From assembly GCA_020632975.1 (NCBI GenBank), contig JACKEL010000006.1, positions 248,001 to 312,000 on the forward strand: 64,000 nucleotides of DNA. Direction: 5' to 3'. Made by a program: the position numbers and the translations under genes. Positions 9,001-17,180 of this stretch are shown here, one piece after another. The notes below the pieces were generated by a model. That model was not told where the DNA came from. It did no database searches and worked only from the letters and a program-made list of their open reading frames with translations. This stretch comes from Myxococcales bacterium (GTDB lineage: Bacteria; Myxococcota_C; UBA6777). The first letter of the stretch is position 1; the number at the start of each line of letters is the position of its first letter.

Positions 9001-10776
9001 ACCAGCAGTCCCGTTGGCGCCAGTGTAACAAGAACGCGTGACGCCTTCGTCGATCTTGCCGTCACAGTCGTTATCCACGTTGTCACAGGAAAGTTCGCTA
9101 GGCTCGTAAGCGCTGTTGTGTGCCTTGTATTGGCCGTCTGTGCAGTCTTGCCACCCTGCGGCCCCTGCACATGTTTGACGCGCTCCTACACAAGCTCCCG
9201 TACTTTTGGTGCAAGGTGGACCGATAAGACCATCGTCGGTTTGGCCGTTGCAGTCGTCATCTTTGCCGTTACAGCTTTCAGTGGTGGGCTTTATCGCGCC
9301 TTGGCAAGTGCCCCACGTCCCAATGCTGATGCAGGACTGGTCGCCATCCTTGCAAGTGCCGATGCCTTGGGTATTTGCGGGGCCATCGTAACACTTGCGT
9401 GTTTGTCCTGGGAGACACAAACAATTGTTATCAACCGCACCATCGCAGTCATCGTCTTTTTGGTTGCAAAGTTCACGATCAGGGATCACTTCACCCGCGC
9501 AAGCCCCCCACTGACCCGCAGCACAAGTCTGTGTTCCTGCTAAACAAGTGCCTGTGCAAGTGTACGTATCGCCCTGCTTGATGCACCCACTTGTCCCTGA
9601 AAAACACGAACGACTGAGGGATTCATCGATTTTCCCGTCGCAGTCGTTGTCGATGTTGTCGCACTTGGTCTCTAGATCTTCGTAATTGGGGTCAAGCTTT
9701 TGATAAGCTGCGCTATCGCATCCTCCCCAACCTTGGGCGCCTTTGCATTCTTTTTTGCTGTTTGCACAAACACCTTGTTGCTTATCACAAGGTGGAGCAG
9801 TGAGATTGTTATCGACCTGACCATCACAGTCATCATCTTTCCCGTTGCAATCTTCTGTTCCTGGCTTTATCTCACCGTCGCATGTGCTCCATTTCCCCGT
9901 AGGATCACAGGTTCGGCTACCTTTTTTACAGATACCTTTTCCGCCCGTACCATCGGGGCCTGTGTAACACTCTTCTTTTTGACCAGGGATACAGTCACAG
10001 TTGTTATCGACGGTGCCATCGCAGTCATCGTCTTTTCCGTTACAGTCTTCTGTTCCTGGGGGCACTGCGTCCACGCAAGCTCCCCACGTTTTGTCAGACT
10101 GACAAGTCATCTTGCCTTTTTTACAGATGCCGATCCCTGCGGTCTTTTCGGGTCCTGTGTAACAATCCGCGACGTCTCCCTCTTTGCAAGCGCACTCTGC
10201 GATATCATCGATCTTTCCGTTGCAATCATCGTCGATGCCATTGCAGGTTTCTTTGGTGGGAAGGATCGGGCCTTCGCAAATGGTCCCCCATGTTCCGTCA
10301 TTTTGGCAACGCTGGACACCCGCTTTACAAGGAAGATTGGCGCGACTTTCTGTAGGACCAGGATAGCAAGGCCGCGCATCTTTCTCCGTGCAAGAACAGC
10401 CTTCATCGATCAAACCATCGCAGTTGTCGTCAAGTTGGTTGCAGTCTTCGGTCTTAGGTACGACTTCGCCTTCGCAGTCTCCCCACTTTCCGCCAGAACA
10501 ACGTTGACGCCCACCTTTACAGGTGCCGACATCCTCGGTCCCTTCGGGTCCTGTGTAACAACGACGAAAGTTTCCGTCTTGGCATTCAGAGGGCGCGACT
10601 TCAGGAAGCGTGATCTCCCCAGCATCGCTGGAAGGTTTGACGCACTTCCCATTCTCGCACAAGCTATTGGAACCAGGGCAGTCTGTATCAAACTTGCACT
10701 CTGGATCGCCACACCCTACGAACAAAAGCCCCGACCAAAAGAGGCTCACACAACACAAAACAACCAAACGACGCAT
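6052..10776 (-). CDS. MopE-type Cys-rich lipoprotein with C-terminal YCF48-like beta-propeller repeats
   Basis: A 1574-residue surface or periplasmic lipoprotein (lipobox LFVGC, Cys22). Residues 45 to about 690 hold ten copies of a Cys/Asp motif of the form DDDCDGxxDNNC (putative metal-binding motif family, PF11617, named for Methylococcus MopE). They alternate with CYTGPxGT...GxCKxGxxxC segments, so disulfide bonds and calcium or copper binding are likely. From about 690 to the end come many roughly 45-residue repeats of the form AVGSSGTILRSTDGGxSW (BNR/YCF48-like), which should fold as one or more beta-propellers. This fusion suggests a surface binding or adhesive protein; no enzyme motif is visible. 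Two other MopE-type genes occur in the window. Confidence 0.85.
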   Translation of the reverse strand: MRRLVVLCCVSLFWSGLLFVGCGDPECKFDTDCPGSNSLCENGKCVKPSSDAGEITLPEVAPSECQDGNFRRCYTGPEGTEDVGTCKGGRQRCSGGKWGDCEGEVVPKTEDCNQLDDNCDGLIDEGCSCTEKDARPCYPGPTESRANLPCKAGVQRCQNDGTWGTICEGPILPTKETCNGIDDDCNGKIDDIAECACKEGDVADCYTGPEKTAGIGICKKGKMTCQSDKTWGACVDAVPPGTEDCNGKDDDCDGTVDNNCDCIPGQKEECYTGPDGTGGKGICKKGSRTCDPTGKWSTCDGEIKPGTEDCNGKDDDCDGQVDNNLTAPPCDKQQGVCANSKKECKGAQGWGGCDSAAYQKLDPNYEDLETKCDNIDNDCDGKIDESLSRSCFSGTSGCIKQGDTYTCTGTCLAGTQTCAAGQWGACAGEVIPDRELCNQKDDDCDGAVDNNCLCLPGQTRKCYDGPANTQGIGTCKDGDQSCISIGTWGTCQGAIKPTTESCNGKDDDCNGQTDDGLIGPPCTKSTGACVGARQTCAGAAGWQDCTDGQYKAHNSAYEPSELSCDNVDNDCDGKIDEGVTRSCYTGANGTAGVGACKAGTQICSAGSWSVCSGEVLPKTEHCANGIDDNCDGQVDECKECNPGQTRPCYSAGTGCSLVGGVYQCSGPCRAGTEGCVDGRWAGTCSGQVPPAIESCDWQDNDCDGKIDNNGACIYSKWGAISVPTGAQQVAFIDPMVGIAFGNNGQMWRSTNGGGVWSTVSSNSNNNLIAAVASSDGFFVVVGSSGEILLSRDKGASFSKVNSGTSVTLRSVSYSSGNFVAVGDAGVVALSQDGGSTWSVSTQGGGRNLYGVLGRSETSGYFVAVGDGGTILRSINYGVSWTTITSPTTNSLRAIAWSSLSDAIAVGVSGTVVRSSDSGLTWAKIAFSDNVTLTHALSPGGGTLAVAVTSGSDYYLSQDHGITFSKRPLGISGTYTAVALKSPTALIAIRSGAGAVGEGPIQFVSKSRNFTLYDAAYDNGYGGSIALVAGSSGTIMRSTNSGSSWTSIPTPTTNTLYGISFADNVAIAVGSSGTILRSTDGGVSWSAVNSPTTSTLYDVAVYETGTSVYTAIAVGSSGTILRSTDNGASWSTVTSPTSSILYGVSLKSSTAIATGSGGVMIRSTNAGSSWSSVSSSTASTLYGVYLYDTSSTAIAVGSAGRIVRSTNGGSTWTTVTSPTTSTLRAVSIDFGGAVAVGYTGEILSSRDSGATWTRVASPTTGYLYGVSRNYATSNYIAAGDYGLVMLSTDYGVTWGPAAPAVASLRAVTQSGSNNFVASGFAGNLIRTTDNGVSWGDSPVLGGSFYGVDVSASSSSTLVTVGSSGVIQRSLDGGASWTAVTSPSTNTLYAVSSQGTSGFVAVGSLGTIHYSSNNGSSWATRTSGVTNTLNGVHCLSTRCLVVGSSGTVLVSTSSTALTWTKATTPSTDSLNAVAQNSATSAVAVGSFGLILWSNNGGNSWTTVTSPTTSSLYTVTAIGNGRYLAADSAGVVFASSDGREWHAFSPSLGNSIYGLDTLGNFGVGVGVDRLFLRYVAP

Positions 10777-10898
10777 GAGACACTACCCCGATGCCAAACA
10801 GTTTCCATCCAAAAGGCCCTTTTTATACTGGACCCTTCCTTGGACGAGATGGACGCAGAAAGCTTAATTGTCTTTCGATAGTCTCACCTTGTAAAGCC

Positions 10899-10917
10899 TT
10901 TGTCTTATAAAGACAAA
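10899..10917. promoter_or_regulatory. AT-rich dyad upstream of the MopE/beta-propeller gene
   Basis: TTTGTCTT-ATA-AAGACAAA is a perfect 8-bp inverted repeat with a 3-base centre. It lies in the 148-base gap between two minus-strand genes, about 120 bases upstream of the large lipoprotein gene and just after the stop of the gene before it. No T-run follows on the minus strand, so an operator or an mRNA hairpin is more likely than an intrinsic terminator. Confidence 0.3.
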
Positions 10918-10924
10918 ACATTCT

Positions 10925-11599
10925 TCACTTGGAAGAAGCTGGCAAACGAGGATCAGGCAAATGGTAGGGGGTCGAAGAAAGCTTGTAATTGACCTTGCAA
11001 GCACGCTGTACCCAAAAGCTTTTCATGGTGTAGTGCGCCTGCTGCCCCACCCCCAAATAACGAGAGGCAAGGCGCGGTGTACCGTAGATGGCATACATCT
11101 TGCCGACCTCGTAGTCCCCGCAGGTCATGGCGCAAGAGGTCCCTTGGCAAGTCAAGCTGCCTTGTTTGGTAACTCCTGAAAGAGAAAACTTTTTTTCGTT
11201 CACTTGCAAAAACAAACGCGCTCGACAAGGAGAACAACAGGTCTTGCCTTTTTGGCAAGTTTGTCGAATGCAGCGAGGCTTCTCTTGACGCAAGATCCCC
11301 AAGATCCAAATCGGGTGCATCTGGTAGCGTTCTGGATGCTGCAACACTTCAGGAAGGGAAGTAGGCGAGCTAGGCGGGCAATAAGACAAGGCGTTTTTAT
11401 CCACACGCCTCTCTGGAGCTTCCAAAAGACGCTGAAGCCACACGATCATGGGCACGCCCGTGATACAAAAGATTAAGATGCCACGCAGATAAAATCCCCG
11501 AGGATAGGGAGACTCACGGCGGGCACGCGTCAACCATTGAAGGATTCGATAGAACAATGTACCTTGGCTCTCTCTTGCTAGGATGCTCGCAATGCGCAT
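10925..11599 (-). CDS. hypothetical membrane-anchored Cys-rich protein
   Basis: No family recognised. A basic N-terminus is followed by one transmembrane helix (GILIFCITGVPMIVWLQRLL, about residues 38-57). The remaining 165 residues, probably outside the cytoplasm, contain a cysteine cluster (CIRQTCQKGKTCCSPC) and further Cys pairs (CQGTSCAMTC). The region between them reads like a small beta-rich domain. The frame is open further upstream to 11680, but that would overlap the divergent lipoprotein gene. The ATG at 11599 leaves a 44-base gap and a TTG at 11556 is an alternative; none has a strong ribosome binding site. It lies 148 bases upstream of the MopE/beta-propeller gene on the same strand. 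Confidence 0.5.
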   Translation of the reverse strand: MRIASILARESQGTLFYRILQWLTRARRESPYPRGFYLRGILIFCITGVPMIVWLQRLLEAPERRVDKNALSYCPPSSPTSLPEVLQHPERYQMHPIWILGILRQEKPRCIRQTCQKGKTCCSPCRARLFLQVNEKKFSLSGVTKQGSLTCQGTSCAMTCGDYEVGKMYAIYGTPRLASRYLGVGQQAHYTMKSFWVQRACKVNYKLSSTPYHLPDPRLPASSK

Positions 11600-11643
11600 C
11601 TTGTGGATGCACAAACAGCACAAAGTATCGAGGTCAAAAGGAT

Positions 11644-12669
11644 ATGCACTTCTCTTTCCAAAGGCTCGTCTCTCGCGCACTCTGGCTCGGTCTGCTCGTG
11701 ATCAGCCTTGGCACCGTGGCATGCGACGACGAAGATCGCTTTCGCCTACCAGAACACCAACAAAACAGGCAACCCAAAGAGCAGATCGTTGCAGCGCAGC
11801 TCAAAGTCAAGGTCCCAACAGACCTTCCTGTCTGGACAGAGATGAGTCAACCCATCCCTGGCCGCCTCTTTCAGCCCGAGCCCGTCAAGCTCCAAGGCAA
11901 GGCATGGCTACGTGAAGGCAGCAGCAAAGCCTTTGAGTTCTACTTCCAACGCGAAAATAGTATGCTCGCGCATAGCTTTGCAGTGATCGCAGATAGCATC
12001 ACCGCTTTCCTCAGACAATGGATGGACAGCCCTTTTGAGCGTCGTATCCAAGTGGTCTTGATGCCAGAGTCTGCGCCTTCAGACAAGGTCTTTCCTTGGA
12101 ATGAGCCTCGCATCGCCGTCCCCCAAACACTAGAACCCAAAGTCGTCATCTACACAGGGAGCGACCAAGTCCCTTACCTGTCCAAATATGGCCGCGTCAG
12201 CGCACTCATGGACGCCGCAGCACGCGTACTGATCACCCGACAAGCCCAAAAAGATCCCCGCGACTTTTGGAGAAATATCGTCTTTCCCGCATACTTCGCT
12301 TTCCGTGGTATCTGCGCCATGCTTGACGCAGAGTACAACAAGACCGCCATGCCCAAGTTTCGCAAGATCCTTGAAGAAGTCGGGCGGCCTACCCCTGAAG
12401 AACTCAAGCAAAACTGGTCTTACTTTCAACAAAACAAAGTCCCAAGCATCGCCCAAGAGCGCACCATCCGCAGCGCGATGGCTGTCCTTGGATACATCGA
12501 AGATCACTTTAGCCGCGGTGCACTCGCTGTGATCGTGCGAAGACTCAAAAAAGATCCCAAGCTGACCTTGTGGAAAGCCACCCAAGACGTCATCGGGCAA
12601 GACCAAAAGACTGTATGGAAAGAGATGAAACGCTTCTACTTTCCGCACGCTTGGAAACGCGCCCTCTAA
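11644..12669 (+). CDS. lipoprotein of unknown function, possible degenerate peptidase-MA-like fold
   Basis: A 341-residue predicted lipoprotein with lipobox LGTVAC near residue 24 and start ATG 11644 preceded by AAGG. The mature part has no motif I can name with certainty. The C-terminal third (YIEDHFSRGALAVIVRRLKKDP ... DVIGQDQKTVWKEMKRFY) resembles the tail of peptidase-MA-like gluzincins, where a short helical repeat ends in a WxEMxRF-like block. However, no HExxH zinc motif is present, so it would be catalytically inactive if related. The prepilin peptidase gene follows 42 bases downstream, so the two are probably co-transcribed. Confidence 0.6.
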   Translation: MHFSFQRLVSRALWLGLLVISLGTVACDDEDRFRLPEHQQNRQPKEQIVAAQLKVKVPTDLPVWTEMSQPIPGRLFQPEPVKLQGKAWLREGSSKAFEFYFQRENSMLAHSFAVIADSITAFLRQWMDSPFERRIQVVLMPESAPSDKVFPWNEPRIAVPQTLEPKVVIYTGSDQVPYLSKYGRVSALMDAAARVLITRQAQKDPRDFWRNIVFPAYFAFRGICAMLDAEYNKTAMPKFRKILEEVGRPTPEELKQNWSYFQQNKVPSIAQERTIRSAMAVLGYIEDHFSRGALAVIVRRLKKDPKLTLWKATQDVIGQDQKTVWKEMKRFYFPHAWKRAL

Positions 12670-12711
12670 CCTCCACAACGATCTCTCCCTCCAAGATAAG
12701 GAGCTTTTGCC

Positions 12712-13902
12712 TTGAACTTTGCGGTCAACATCTTCGAGCAACTTCCTCCCTTGTACCTCTATGGGATCGCTTTCTTGTATGGGGCCTTTGTTGGAAGTTT
12801 TCTCAATGTCTGCATCATCCGCATCCCTCTCGAAGGGATGTCTGTCTTTTCGCCCGCTCGTTCGATCTGCTTCGGATGCAACAAACAGATCGCTTGGTAT
12901 GACAATATCCCGATCCTCAGTTACCTCTTTCTCAGAGGTCGTTGTCGCTGCGAAAAATACTCCATATCCCTACAGTATCCGCTCGTTGAGTTGATGACTG
13001 CTGTGATGGCTGTCGCGGTGGTTCGTCGCTTTGGAGCCACGTGGGAAAGCATCGTTATCTTCTTGTTTATCTGCGCGCTGATCGTGATCACCTTCATCGA
13101 TCTGGCCTACTGGATCATCCCTGACGTAATCTCTCTTCCAAGTATCCCCCTTGCAATCGGTGCTGCCGCCCTCTTTGGTCCTCCCCACCTCCCCACTTGG
13201 CAAGATGCCGCTTTTGGCGCTGCACTCGGTGGTGGCTCGTTGTTGGCGATTCATCTCTTTTATGAGTGGGTTCTCAAACGCACAGGACTTGGCCTCGGCG
13301 ACGTCAAACTTCTCGCCATGATCGGGGCTTTTGTGGGCTGGCGAAGTACCCTCACAGTCGTCTTCTTGGCTTCTATCCAAGGCGTCATCGTCACCATCTT
13401 CCTCTACCTGCTCGGTTGGCGCGAACAAGTCCCCGACGATTGGGACGAAGAAGAAACCAACCAAGAAAACAAAGAGGCGGAAGCCAACGCTGACAGCGCA
13501 TCTTCTGAAGCAAGCACGGCCTCTTCAGGCGACGAGAGCAAAGAGACCGCACAGCCTGAAGAGACGCCTGTCGAAACCTCTACGACCCAAGAAGGACCAG
13601 AGACATCCACAACACAAGAAACCACCGAGACAACGACCTCCTCTGAAGCCTCCTCAAAAGAAGAAACAGAAATCTCTGAACCTTCAGAAGACGCGAAAGA
13701 CTCGGGTGCATCCGAGTCTTCCGAAGACAAAGCAACCGAAGAGCCCCAAGCCCCTTCTGAAGGAGAAGACGAAGTGGCTTTTGGACGCGTAGCGATCCCC
13801 TTCGGTCCCTTCCTCGCGTTGGGGGCTTTGGAAGTCATCTTCTGGGGTGAGCGCATCGTTTCGTGGTGGATGGAAACTGCGAAAAACCTGTTCCAACCCT
13901 AA
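12712..13902 (+). CDS. pilD: prepilin peptidase (type IV pilus / type II secretion) with acidic insert
   Basis: Inner-membrane bifunctional aspartyl protease and N-methyltransferase that processes type IV prepilins and pseudopilins. The cytoplasmic zinc-binding loop has CFGC (53, 56) and CRC (78, 80), followed by PLVEL. The two catalytic aspartates sit in FIDLAYWIIPD (Asp130) and GLGLGDVKLL (Asp197). About eight hydrophobic segments are visible. The start is a TTG at 12712 with AAGGAG eight bases upstream; no ATG fits. Unusually, residues 241-352 are a low-complexity Glu/Ser/Thr tract inserted before the last membrane segment; most family members lack this and are 250-290 residues long. No pilin gene lies nearby. 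Confidence 0.92.
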   Translation: MNFAVNIFEQLPPLYLYGIAFLYGAFVGSFLNVCIIRIPLEGMSVFSPARSICFGCNKQIAWYDNIPILSYLFLRGRCRCEKYSISLQYPLVELMTAVMAVAVVRRFGATWESIVIFLFICALIVITFIDLAYWIIPDVISLPSIPLAIGAAALFGPPHLPTWQDAAFGAALGGGSLLAIHLFYEWVLKRTGLGLGDVKLLAMIGAFVGWRSTLTVVFLASIQGVIVTIFLYLLGWREQVPDDWDEEETNQENKEAEANADSASSEASTASSGDESKETAQPEETPVETSTTQEGPETSTTQETTETTTSSEASSKEETEISEPSEDAKDSGASESSEDKATEEPQAPSEGEDEVAFGRVAIPFGPFLALGALEVIFWGERIVSWWMETAKNLFQP

Positions 13903-13952
13903 GCCTCCACCCACCCCCGCCCCAACCCAACAAGCAAAGAAGACAAAACACC

Positions 13953-15458
13953 GTGTTTCGTTATGGTTTGCGAAGCCAACTGGCCTTCAACTTAGGTGTG
14001 GTGATGTTCTTGGCCTCGATGGGTCTGAGCTTCCTCGCACTTTATGTCGAACAGGTCCGCGATATCCGCATGAGACGACGCCATATCCAAGAGGTTGCAC
14101 GCTTTTTGGAGTCAGGTTGGCGCACCCACCAAGCCCCCTCTCTATCCGATCAAAATCGACTGCGTTGGATGCATCGCTGGATGGTGACCTTGGAACGCTT
14201 TCGCCCAGAAGCAGCGTTGTGTTTGGATGAACGCGGGAAACTTCTGTGGCAACTCGGTCGCTTTTCTGCCAAAGAAAAAGTCTCACAACTCACACAAATG
14301 AACCGCGTGTATCAGTCGCGTTGGATCACCCGTATCGAACCAGATCGCCGCGGAGAGGTCTGGGAGCGCGTGATCCCTCTACGCCACGAACGCGGACAAA
14401 TCGGCCTCATGTGGGTGCGCTGGCGTATCGCCGTCGATCGCCAAGAGTTCTTTGCTTACCAAACGCTACTTTTGTTTTACTTGTTCCTCTTTTGCTTGGT
14501 CCTGCTCTTGTTGATCTTGCTGTTCTTGACGCGCCGTTTCGTCAAACCCCTTGAGCGACTTGGGCAAGCCATGGAACGACTCGCACAAAAAGGCCGAAGC
14601 GACGGCCTCGATCGCGAAGTCACACGCCAAGATGAACTCGGCGATTTGGCACGTTCGTTTCTTGAGATGGAAACCATTCTCCAAGCTCACCAAGCCGCAC
14701 GAGAAGCCCAGCTCCACGCCCTTCGAGAAGCCAATGAGACTCTTCAACGCGCACAAGATGAACTGATCCAAAGGGAAAAACTCTCTTCAATCGGACAGAT
14801 GGCCGCTGGGGTCGCCCACGAAGTCGGTAACCCTCTCAGCGCCATCATCGGCTATAGCGACCTACTCAAAACATCCGATACATGGGGCGACATGGAAAAG
14901 GACCTCGCCGTCCGCATCGAAAAAGAAGCCAAGCGCATTGATCGGATCATCCGCGAACTCTTGGACTATGCACGCCCCAAACACGCAAAGTCCGCAGCTT
15001 GCCTCCCACAACAAGCAATCCTCGAAACCATCGAGCTTTTGCGACTCCAACCACGTTTCCGCCAAATGAAACTCCATCAAGAGATCCAAGATGGACTCCC
15101 CAACCTCCACATCGAAGAATCCTCCCTGATGCAAGTCCTGATCAACCTGCTGCTCAACGCCGCAGACGCTTGCAAAGGCAAAGGTGAGATCTGGCTTTCC
15201 GCCTACCAAGAATCCCAAGAACAAACACCCCACCCTTGGGTCATCATCTCCATCGAAGACGATGGCCCAGGTATCTCCGCAGACCTCCAAAAGAAGATCT
15301 TTGAACCCTTCTTTACCACCAAAGATCCCGGTAAAGGCGTAGGGTTGGGACTCGCGATCTGCCAACGCACCATCCTTGAGGCTGGCGGCAGCCTCCGCAT
15401 CGAAAAAGGCACGCGCAGTCCCACAGGCGCGATTTTTCTGATCAGGCTGCCCAGTTAA
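13953..15458 (+). CDS. membrane sensor histidine kinase
   Basis: A 501-residue two-component kinase. It has a first transmembrane segment at about 10-33, a roughly 135-residue sensor region, a second segment at about 172-195, a HAMP linker, a coiled coil, and a HisKA domain with phospho-acceptor His289 in GVAHEVGNPLSAIIGYSDLL. The ATPase domain has the N-box INLLLNAADAC, G1 DDGPGI and G2 GVGLGLAIC. The AGVAHEVGNPL form of the H-box is typical of NtrB/AtoS-like kinases that partner sigma-54 regulators. No response regulator is adjacent, so it is an orphan here. The start is taken as GTG 13953, which avoids overlap with the prepilin peptidase; a frame open from 13863 is the alternative. Confidence 0.88.
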   Translation: MFRYGLRSQLAFNLGVVMFLASMGLSFLALYVEQVRDIRMRRRHIQEVARFLESGWRTHQAPSLSDQNRLRWMHRWMVTLERFRPEAALCLDERGKLLWQLGRFSAKEKVSQLTQMNRVYQSRWITRIEPDRRGEVWERVIPLRHERGQIGLMWVRWRIAVDRQEFFAYQTLLLFYLFLFCLVLLLLILLFLTRRFVKPLERLGQAMERLAQKGRSDGLDREVTRQDELGDLARSFLEMETILQAHQAAREAQLHALREANETLQRAQDELIQREKLSSIGQMAAGVAHEVGNPLSAIIGYSDLLKTSDTWGDMEKDLAVRIEKEAKRIDRIIRELLDYARPKHAKSAACLPQQAILETIELLRLQPRFRQMKLHQEIQDGLPNLHIEESSLMQVLINLLLNAADACKGKGEIWLSAYQESQEQTPHPWVIISIEDDGPGISADLQKKIFEPFFTTKDPGKGVGLGLAICQRTILEAGGSLRIEKGTRSPTGAIFLIRLPS

Positions 15459-17170
15459 AAAAGGGATATCGAAAAAGGAGCAGGACAGACAAAATGCAGC
15501 GATTGTTTTGTGGTGGGATGAACAAAGCGGATCTCGCAAGCATGAAGGCACAAACGAGAAGCAGGCGCACCACCATAGAGCGTATCACCACAGATAGGTG
15601 CGTGTAACCCCGCAGGGTCCGCGGCATGTACACGAAGCTGATGCGTGCGACCCGTGTGGGGGAAGAAAGAGAGATGACAGCGTCCATCTCTTTGCTCGAT
15701 CACTTGAAACCCCGTCACAGCTTCTTTTCCGCGGTTCAAGTCAACGCGTTGAATCGGCCTTTCCGCGGGATCTCCCCACAGAGGCAGGCGAATCTCTCCT
15801 TCGCGTTGCGCCACCGTCCCCGAAAGGATGGCCTCATAGCGTTTCTGAACGGTCCTTTCTCGAAACTGCTGTTGAAGCTCGCGATGCGCCAAAGGATGAC
15901 GCGCAATCACCAAGATCCCTGACGTCAACATATCGAGACGATGGGCGGCTTTGTAGAAAGCTCCGCGCGCAGCTTGCACCCACAAACGGCCCAAGACGCT
16001 ATCTTGTTGCGCTTGGGTCCGCCCAGGAACAGCGAGCAAACCCGCAGGTTTGTCCACCACCAAGAGCGCATCGTCTTGGTATAAGATCGAAAAGCCGAGC
16101 ATTTCCGCAGAAAGCTGCTCAATCACAAAAGGCTCATCTTCAGAGATCGCCGTATCTTGGGGCAATCCAGAGAGTAAAAAGCCCATCATGGGTTGACAAC
16201 GTTCTTCGCAGGCTTCGTAAAAAACCCCTTCTTCGCGGCTTCCATTGGGCAACGAAGGGCCCCACCAAAACTCAGCCATCCCCAAAGGTAAAAGCCGATG
16301 TGTGGCGGCATAATGCAACAACTTGGGTGCGCAACAGTCTCCCGTTCCCGTGGGAAGGCGCCCTTGCTCAAAGAAATCCTCCAAGGCCTGTGCTTTTCCT
16401 GCAAAGTTTGCGATGCGATAAGCCGCGTACATTCGATCTTGTAGCGTTCGAGAGACTTGTTTGCGTTCGCGTTTTAGACGCGTCATCTCTTCGTCAGCCG
16501 CTTGGATACGCTCTTTGTGTCTTGCGCATGCTTCATCTCGCCGAGCCATCCAAGCTTTGCGCTGCCTTTTTTCTTCTCTGCTTTCTTCATCGAGTTGCCG
16601 CAACTTCTCTGTGTTCGCTTCTTCTTGTGGGGCTGCCTTGAGTGCTGCACGTCTTTGATCCCGCGACAGCTTTGCTTCTTTTTGTCGCGCGCGAAGCTGT
16701 TGCCCTTCTGCTTCGAAAGATGCTTCAAGCGCGACAAGCTCCGCACGTTCTGGGATCTGTGAAAGTTCGATCAGCTTAGATTTGGTTGCATCGAGATAAG
16801 CGATGGTTTCTTGTTCTTCGCGTGCGACTTCTTCGCGTCCAGGGATGGGAGGCACCCAGCCATCCCAAACGGCCTCCCCTTTCCAAAGGCCCGAAAAAGC
16901 CCGCAAAACGCAGATCTGCCCAGAGGGTTCGCGCACGACCAAGACCCCAAACATCTTGCCCTCGGAAAGTTCGGGCTCATCGAGAGAAAGGCGCCGCATC
17001 AACCCCCGTGCAACAGCTTCCGCAAGTGCAGTCCGTGGCAAGCGCAACAAGGTCCCTTCCTGTGGACAATGACCTTCGTAAAAATACGAAGGTTCGGCCA
17101 TCTCTAGGGAGCCGTCTTCTATCTCGTCGGATTCATCGGTATCAAGGAAAGAGGAGAGAGGGTGCAACAT
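15455..17170 (-). CDS. RluA-family pseudouridine synthase with long coiled-coil N-terminus
   Basis: RNA-modifying enzyme converting uridine to pseudouridine in rRNA or tRNA. The catalytic motif HRLDMLTSG contains the nucleophile Asp413. VVDKPAGLLAVPG precedes it, and HTGRTHQLRVH and GDTLYGG follow, as in RluA/RluC/RluD. The first 350 residues are an extension: an N-terminal domain with Cys residues, then a strongly charged coiled coil at about 110-245 (rich in E, R, K, Q). Family members are usually 220-330 residues, so this 571-residue form belongs to a long subgroup. RNase J lies 10 bases upstream and is probably co-transcribed. Its 3' end overlaps the convergent histidine kinase gene by four bases. 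Confidence 0.88.
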   Translation of the reverse strand: MLHPLSSFLDTDESDEIEDGSLEMAEPSYFYEGHCPQEGTLLRLPRTALAEAVARGLMRRLSLDEPELSEGKMFGVLVVREPSGQICVLRAFSGLWKGEAVWDGWVPPIPGREEVAREEQETIAYLDATKSKLIELSQIPERAELVALEASFEAEGQQLRARQKEAKLSRDQRRAALKAAPQEEANTEKLRQLDEESREEKRQRKAWMARRDEACARHKERIQAADEEMTRLKRERKQVSRTLQDRMYAAYRIANFAGKAQALEDFFEQGRLPTGTGDCCAPKLLHYAATHRLLPLGMAEFWWGPSLPNGSREEGVFYEACEERCQPMMGFLLSGLPQDTAISEDEPFVIEQLSAEMLGFSILYQDDALLVVDKPAGLLAVPGRTQAQQDSVLGRLWVQAARGAFYKAAHRLDMLTSGILVIARHPLAHRELQQQFRERTVQKRYEAILSGTVAQREGEIRLPLWGDPAERPIQRVDLNRGKEAVTGFQVIEQRDGRCHLSFFPHTGRTHQLRVHAADPAGLHAPICGDTLYGGAPASRLCLHACEIRFVHPTTKQSLHFVCPAPFSISLF

Positions 17171-17180
17171 CTACAAACAC

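Noticed and set aside
9700..10881. 393-codon plus-strand reading frame
   Set aside because: It lies antisense to the MopE-type lipoprotein gene and arises from repeated DDDCDG codons read backwards; the sense frame has a signal peptide and repeat structure.
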